Positions 48,187 to 64,000 of a DNA stretch of 64,000 bases are shown here, piece by piece. Source of the stretch: Carya illinoinensis (Eukaryota; Streptophyta; Magnoliopsida; Fagales; Juglandaceae); assembly GCF_018687715.1 (NCBI RefSeq), contig NC_056758.1:34071467-34135466 (forward strand), in the 5' to 3' direction. The number at the start of each line of letters is the position of its first letter. Position 1 is the first letter of the stretch. The notes beneath the pieces are model-generated. The model was not told the origin of the DNA, ran no database searches, and saw only the letters and a program-made list of their open reading frames with translations. A program made the translations under genes and the position numbers.

Positions 48187-48414
48187 AGAAGCATTCAGTA
48201 TTTAGTTTTGTATCATTCTTGCAGAAAATAGAAAGTACCCAATGTTTAAGACAGCTGTTATTTGATCAAACTCTGGAACAAGCACATTGCTGAATTAGAA
48301 TTCAGCAAAAGATAAAACGCCATGGTAAATGTAGAACTTCTTTGTTGTTTCTGTCGTCGTCATCATCGTCGTACTGTAACATAATCAAATTCCAAAAATT
48401 CCATGGAAGCTTAC

Positions 48415-52910
<4,496 letters not shown>

Positions 52911-54803
52911 GGCAACCAAAACCCACACAGTATATGTATGTGTGTGTCTCTGTCTCTCTCCCTCGCTGGTTCGCTTGTTCACTCTTATTAAGTGAACTCA
53001 AAGCTGGAGTGGTTACGTGTGGTGGGCGTGACGATAAGGTGCCCAGTTCATGGAAATGCGTTTTTATAATCCAATGAATCAAAAACTTTTAAGAGATGGG
53101 TACCCTTAAACCACTGCAATGGATCTGAAATTTGTTGATTAGGACATAGACATGGGTTGTTTGTTTTCCTTTTGTGGGTGACAAAAAGCAGACAAGGCGT
53201 CAGCCACATGCGAAGATTTTGAACGTTGCCCGTTGGGAACGTTGCACTTTGAGAACCACATGGAGGCGGGGAGGTAGGTAGCTTTGCCCTTTCGTTAGTA
53301 AATGCCGATGCTGCATGGTAGTTGGTGATAACTTGTTAAGACGACCCTTTCTTTTTGCTGCTAAAAAACTTAATAAAAATATAATTCATAGCTAATCCAT
53401 TTTTATTGAAATAAACAAAGTCTTGATACCTACGAGATAACTCTTACCTTTTAACTCCTTTTTATTTTTTTGCCTTTTTTTTATTTTATCTTTTAAAAAT
53501 ATGATAAATTATTTATTTTCTTAAAGCTTATGTATTTTAATGGCTTAGAACTTTTAATTTCTTTTTGAGCATTTAATTTTTAAAAATACTTAAAACTGTC
53601 ATAACTTTGATAAATTTAGTACTTCTAAAGGCCACATGGGCTATTTTATAATTTGATTGGTGAACGCAATTAATTTGTTTAACTTTTGAAAAGCCCAACA
53701 GGCCTGATTGTATAGGATCGAGTTCACTATAGTGTGTGTAATTTTGTGTCTCCTGCCTTTTTCTTTTAAAAATTGCTACATACATTAAATAATTATATAA
53801 AATAAATTTACAAATTAACGTAATTTTATAAAATTTATTAAATTTATGTTGTAATAAAAATAATTTTACAATTTAGCGTACCACATCAAGTGATATTAAT
53901 TTGTATATTTATTTTTATATAATTTATTTATATTTAAAATATTTTCCTTTTATTTTTTCCCTTAATTTTTTTCTTATAGTTTTTATCTGATCCAAGTCAA
54001 ATTTAAAGTATCGATCAGGTCAAAAAAGAAGAAGAAAAAAACAGTTTGTCTTTATTATGTTTGTTTGTAGAGGTTGAATCATCTCTTTATATAATTAGTG
54101 AGAATAAGTCTTTATGGAAGCAGAGAGTATTATCTTTTAGACGTTTGTCTGTAAAAAGTATCAATAATAATAAAGACCAGACCAATCACAAAAAAAAATA
54201 ATGTATTGATAAAACTTTTAGTGTATTATTTTGATTTATAATATTATATTTAATATAAATATATCTTAAAATATATCTTGTCGTAAATGTAAATTTGCCT
54301 GATGAGTCAATAATAATAGTTTACTTCAAAGGGTGGGGTGGTTTCAAATAAGAAGACTCTTTGAAAAAGAAAAAATAAGTAGAGGTGGACCCTATTGCGC
54401 TGATTATCGCTAGTGTACTGCAGCTTAATTTTCGTCCACGGATCTCTGCAATTGTTTTTTGCCCTTTTTCAAGGCAAATGAAGATTGGAGGAGTCCAATT
54501 TCGGATCTCATCATTAAAATATGGAGATCGGTATAACTTAGCGAAGATTGCTGGCATATATCTTTACAAACCAATAGAATTTTTTTTGTTTTAAACAAAA
54601 TAAGTTTAATATGCATTACATCGAGTAATAATATGAACATGATTTAAACGAGAGAGATTGACAGCAATATGGAGTAGAGTCTCCAATGTAATTCATAAAC
54701 TCATCAAATTAATAAAGAAGAAGGTAAATAGAGGACTTGTTCTTGTTGTTGTTGCCGCCCTCGTCGGACCTTGCCACTGCTAAATTCCATGGAAGCAGCT
54801 TCC
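52911..54803. other. Intergenic between the two ADH-like genes
   Basis: Contains the 5' UTR and promoter of the first ADH-like gene (CT-rich stretch 52940-52990) and an AT-rich palindromic MITE at 53774-53935. The open frames near 54321-54640 show no family match. Confidence 0.55.
53774..53935. repeat. AT-rich palindromic MITE copy
   Basis: Same family as 6195-6360 and 23520-23686. Arms ATAATTATATAAAATAAATT and TATTTTTATATAATTTATTT pair imperfectly. Confidence 0.5.
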
Positions 54804-59759
<4,956 letters not shown>

Positions 59760-62700
59760 GGCGACCAAGACTCGTACAGTATTTGTATCTTTCTCTCTCT
59801 CGCTCGCTCGATTATTCACCGTTTTAGTAAGTGCCAATATGTACTCGAAGTTGGAGGGGGGAACTGCTGGTGGTGGTGAGAATAGCGTCACCAGGTGGGA
59901 AATGGATAGGACCGATAGGTATCCAAGGACCAATGAAATGGATTTGTCTATGGCTACGACGTTTGCTGTTCACACAGTAGGGGATTCCCTGCCATGATCA
60001 GGACAATGACATGGGTTGTTGGGTTTCCTCCTTTTTGTCCTTCCTTGGTGGTTTAAGTGCAAGATTCCTCAAAAAGCTAATAAATTTAAAATTTATATGA
60101 AATTTTTATTTTTTAAATAATAAATCTTATTTTTTTTAAAAAATATATACAAAATTTACATAGTATTTAATATTATTTATTATTAATAAGTGAAACAATT
60201 CGTAATTTCAACACAAATACAATATAAAAATAATGAATTTGAATTTTATATAAATAGACTCGGATTAAAATGGATTGATGTATTAAAAGATTATTAATAA
60301 ACGAGTTAATAATATATAAATTTGCTTAACTTAAAATAATTCTTTTAAATTTTTTTAAATTATAATTTTATTTTTGTTAGATTGTAATGTTGATATTTAT
60401 TAATATGCTTATGCTTTTATTGTTAAAATTGTAATTTTAAATCTACATTCATATTTGTTATTATTAAGTTTGTAATATTAGTTTTATTATCAGTTAAAAT
60501 ATGAAAAATATTAATATTTATGTTAATAGATAATCTTATAATATTTATGAATTTTTTTGAATATATTGTGAATATTAGAAAATATAAATTTTAATTTTAA
60601 AGTGAGATTATATTATTATTATTCAGGTCAAATGATATATGCAGAGTAGTTTAATCTGTTTATATAAAATGTAATAAAATTGACCGTGTCATGTTGATAT
60701 ATTGCTAACTAAATGTCGTGTCATATCTCTCATCATTTAAACAGAAGACGTTATGATTTAAAATTTTAAATACCTAATCCGTTTAATTTAATAAATTGTG
60801 TTCAGATAGATTCATATACCAAAATGTCCGTGACACACGCGATTGACAAACACGAATTGTCACGGTCATTGTGGCGAATAAAGTCGGCAAGTCGTTTTCC
60901 ACGTGGGAAGACTAGGAATGCTGGGACGTTGAACTTTGGATCAAAGGGGGCGGCGTGCTAGTTGAACTGTTGAAGTTTACTTCTCTTGTTTTTTCCCTCG
61001 AATTCGTTAAAGTTTACTTGCGAGCAAATACTTACCATATGTTATCACAACCTTTCCTAGCGATCACTGATAAAACTTATCCCGTGAGGAAGATATTGAC
61101 ACTTCGTTTGAATTTTTGAATATGATTGACTGAACTTATTCTAATATTTAAATACATAATATTTAAATTATTAAATATCACAAATTCAAAATTTATTTAT
61201 ACATAAGATTCATAATTTTTTTCAAATAATCTTTTTACATGTGTGATCTACAATTTTTTTAACTTTTTATAAATACATTTAAACTCATATTAACAATCAA
61301 ATACATCTAAATTAATCTTAAATAAGTTTCACGAAATTCACTCTATTATCTCAACTCATTATTATTCATAAAGAATTCAATTCATCTCAACATTTAAACA
61401 AAGTTTGAGAGACCGCAAATAAATCATAAAAAATTATATTCTCAAGTGGTGTGCATAGTATATTTAATAAAATATTTATTTTAAATAATTTAATATAAAG
61501 ATAAATTATAAAATTTGAATTTTATAAATTAAATTTTACTATTTAAATTAAATAAATAGGATGTTCTACACTTTATTTTTTATGGTATTGTGTTTAATAT
61601 TAGAGGAATAATAGTTGCAGTCGTGAGTATACAAGTGTTGCGTAATCACTTTAAAAAAAGTGAATAAATATTAGTCCATATGAAAATAATAATTTTTTAA
61701 TAATGAACTCTACTCTTTTTTAAAGTGACTACATAGTACTTACTCATTCTATAACTGTACGTAACATTGCTCTTAATGTTACGGGGATAATATCTTCAAT
61801 ATTTAAAAATATAAGAGATAATCATGATGTCGTTAATACTACATGTGTTGTTTAAACTTTAAATCCTTGTGAAAATATTAATCACTGAATATATATATAT
61901 ATATATATATGTAAACAATATAAATTTTTTATAAGAGCTAAAAATTTGTTTGTCCAAACTTGTAGATAAACTTATGAGATCTAATATAAGTAATTTATCT
62001 TGTCACAATTTATAAGCAGTTCACGAACAACTTTAAACCCGTTTAATTAACATAAGTTCTTTATAAATATAAAATATAATTTGATAATAAATTTTAGATT
62101 GACTTGTGTTAAAAATAAAAAAAAAGTAACATAACTTAACCACTCATTACTAGCTCAAATATCTATTCATCATCATTTTTCATATCATCTCATGATGTGA
62201 CATTATTAAATGATATATTTATAAATAAAATATAATAAATAATCTAATAATCTAATATCACATTATTTTATGATGTGACGATGATAATAAAATAAATGAT
62301 GAATAATATTACTCATATCAATAAATAAGACTATTCATCCGCTGTATATTATTTTTCAGTTCAGTTTGCATCCGGTTCGGAACTTGGATTCATACGACGT
62401 CTTAAAAACCTATGCTGATAATGAAGTTTTATCATTTATGTCGTTTTGGTATAGAATACTGGTATTAGGTAAAATCCTGATACCTAAGTCTTATATTAAA
62501 AATAAAATATTTATTTTATGCACAAGTCTCTTGGTTTTGGTCTTCAACATTATTTTATGTGGTGAGGGTTGAGTAATCACCCTAATAATTCATGTAGTGA
62601 CCACTGACCAACCACCCAAAAAAAAAAACACACCCCACGACAAGACGACGAGAACCACCCTTATGCTTGGGAGGGTTTTCCAACCGCATGATAATTAGAT

Positions 62701-63160
62701 ATAGACTCTAGAGTGATTGGATTGTCACTCATGCAAGTGGTTACGATAAACAGTCCGCCACAATTATTTTTAGCCAACCACTTCTTAGTATTTTTTGGAA
62801 AATAATATTTATAGTTGTGAAATATATGAATTTCACGTAATTAATTTAAAAAATAATAAAAATAAAAGAAAAAGAATTAAATTTTTAATAATAAATTTTA
62901 CTATTTTTTAAAATAATTATACAATATTTATATATTTCATAACTATACTTAATATTAATCAAAATAATTTAGTGTACTTGCAATATTTTGAAAAAGCATA
63001 AAGGGTTAATGTGTCGCTTGCCTATTGCGTGGAACCAAAGCACCAAGCTGCACGTTACGATGTCGTATTCTGCCCTTTATTTTGTTATTATTGAGTTTTT
63101 TTGACAAAATTATTATTGGTTATTAAAGTTTAGTACCGGCAATAATATAGGATTCTAGAT
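59760..63160. other. Intergenic, AT-rich
   Basis: The first 250 bases hold the promoter and 5' UTR of the complete ADH-like gene. The rest is AT-rich. A MITE-like palindrome occurs at about 61605-61775, and short GTGTCATGTTGA / CCGTGACACACGCG-type words near 60680-60870 resemble the inside of the hAT-like element at 4118. No gene is supported. Confidence 0.55.
61605..61775. repeat. Palindromic MITE-like element
   Basis: Left arm TAATCACTTTAAAAAAAGTG and right arm CTCTTTTTTAAAGTGACTAC are inverse, with outer TTGCAGTCGTGAGTATAC against GTACAGTTATAGAATGAG only loosely so. Resembles the inserts at 27710-27880 and near 28005-28200. Confidence 0.4.
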
Positions 63161-64000
63161 TGTTCTGGAATGGAATTGCGTTTCGAAAACGGGCCGGACG
63201 GCCCAACCTCCCTGCTTTTGTGCTCGAACCTTGCAAGCCCGACGAGGCTCGTCTTGCTTACATACGAAGTTATCCCGCTTACATACCAAGTTATCCCGCT
63301 TGCACAAGAAGTTAATAAAGTAAACCCTTTTATTGGCGATCGAAATAAATTACAGCCATTCTCATCCCGCTCTCGCCTCCGCTCTCCGATTCATTTCCCG
63401 GCCGTCCACACAGACAAGGTTCGTCTGTATTCCTACCTACTTTTTTGTTTGTATCATTACGCATAACGCAATACGCAGCGTGTTGACCTGGAAATTCTCA
63501 CAGCTTAGATTGTTGCTGAGATTTCGAGGATTACTTATCTCTTGATTTTTTCCATTGCGATATCTATCTTGTAGTTTGGCATTTCATTTATTGAATTCTT
63601 TCCCGAAAAGCCCTAGGTAAGTAGTGATAGATTTGTGTTTCTGGACTTAACGAATATCAGTCTAGGGATGTGTGCATTCGCTTGATTACTGAGCCGTAGG
63701 GTTTGGAAATCTCTTTGTTTGCAAGGAAAAGAGTTGGGTGCGGCGTTTTATTGTAAATTGGAATTTACTAAATCTAATCCAAATGGAGTAAAATCTAATT
63801 GATATCCGGTATTAAAAATAAAATTAAAGCTTTCCCTCGCTTGGTTTGGTTAGTCCCATTCCCATAGGTCTTGGCATGTGGTTCCGGTAGTGGATGAGAG
63901 ACATTTCCAAACCTGTAAGTCTCAATATTAGATATGCCAATTGCATTCCCGAGCATGGAAAAATATCACGTGGAATTGCAATTAGCAGTTGTGACTTGGG
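63161..64000 (+). other. Possible promoter and 5' UTR of a gene leaving the window
   Basis: Base composition becomes GC-richer. A CT-rich leader-like stretch (63358-63415) is followed by ACAGACAAG|GTTCGT, a possible 5'-UTR splice donor. A 22-bp direct repeat with core CTTACATAC.AAGTTATCCCG lies at 63257-63300. No coding exon with family similarity is visible before the window ends. The 98-codon frame at 63170 is not convincing. Confidence 0.35.

Larger units (their letters stand above)
47410..48414. other. 3' flank of peptide gene copy B
   Basis: Collinear with 28852-29707 except for the MITE at 47739-47908. It holds the conserved short frame at 47998-48186 (see copy A at 29291). No other gene. 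Confidence 0.55.

Noticed and set aside
54321..54640. Overlapping frames on both strands upstream of the second ADH-like gene's 3' end
   Set aside because: No domain, no splice partners, and absent from the flank of the sister gene.
63170..63466. 98-codon plus-strand frame near the right edge
   Set aside because: Includes a direct repeat and a CT-rich leader; no family match. More likely promoter and 5' UTR.

Overview
This is nuclear DNA of a flowering plant, almost certainly a eudicot and plausibly a woody rosid. The evidence is GT-AG introns of 80 to 2,300 bp, very AT-rich intergenic DNA, Copia LTR retrotransposons, hAT, PIF/Harbinger and Helitron elements, and plant-specific genes (an LHT-type amino-acid transporter, an LDL1-type histone demethylase, an acidic dehydrin, ADH-like 7 enzymes). 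The species cannot be fixed from the sequence alone. About 10% of the window is coding; most of the rest is transposon-derived.

Left part (1-24.6 kb). The window opens inside a minus-strand Copia element (decayed gag, primer-binding site, 1.34-kb 5' LTR). A complete five-exon LHT8-like transporter gene follows (5166-9425, +), then a two-exon gene for a 106-residue membrane protein (13148-10533, -), then an intronless LDL1 gene (14463-16901, +). Next come a GC-rich retroposed insert with a 19-bp target-site duplication (18222-19482), a second solo LTR of the same Copia family (19827-21162) and a hAT-like non-autonomous element (21221-22090).

Middle part (24.6-48.6 kb). A two-exon dehydrin gene with DRE and ABRE sites upstream is followed by a tandem segmental duplication. 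Unit A (25745-29890) runs from the dehydrin 3' flank through a small secreted-peptide gene to the last exon of an ADH-like gene. Unit B (31811 to about 48590) repeats this order, but has been expanded from about 4 kb to 17 kb by a Helitron (33151-37529), a nested pair of PIF/Harbinger elements carrying another Copia solo LTR (37934-43796), a hAT element (43946-46478) and a 170-bp MITE. Comparing A with B gives the empty site for nearly every insertion, so the ends can be fixed to the base. A 5'-truncated Copia element lies at the A/B junction.

Right part (48.4-64 kb). Two complete ten-exon ADH-like 7 genes lie in tandem on the minus strand (48415-52910 and 54804-59759), each encoding 387 residues with the same exon phases. 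The second keeps every zinc ligand. The first has an open frame but has lost a catalytic zinc ligand (Cys53 to Ser), so its activity as a dehydrogenase is doubtful. The last 4 kb is intergenic, ending in what may be the 5' end of a gene running out of the window.

Most interesting points: the secreted-peptide pair, whose coding sequence has diverged faster than its flanks and mainly at amino-acid-changing sites; the ADH-like copy without its zinc ligand; the Helitron with captured exon-like DNA in about 0.9-kb tandem repeats; the GC-rich retroposed insert; and the stack of nested transposons datable against the duplication.
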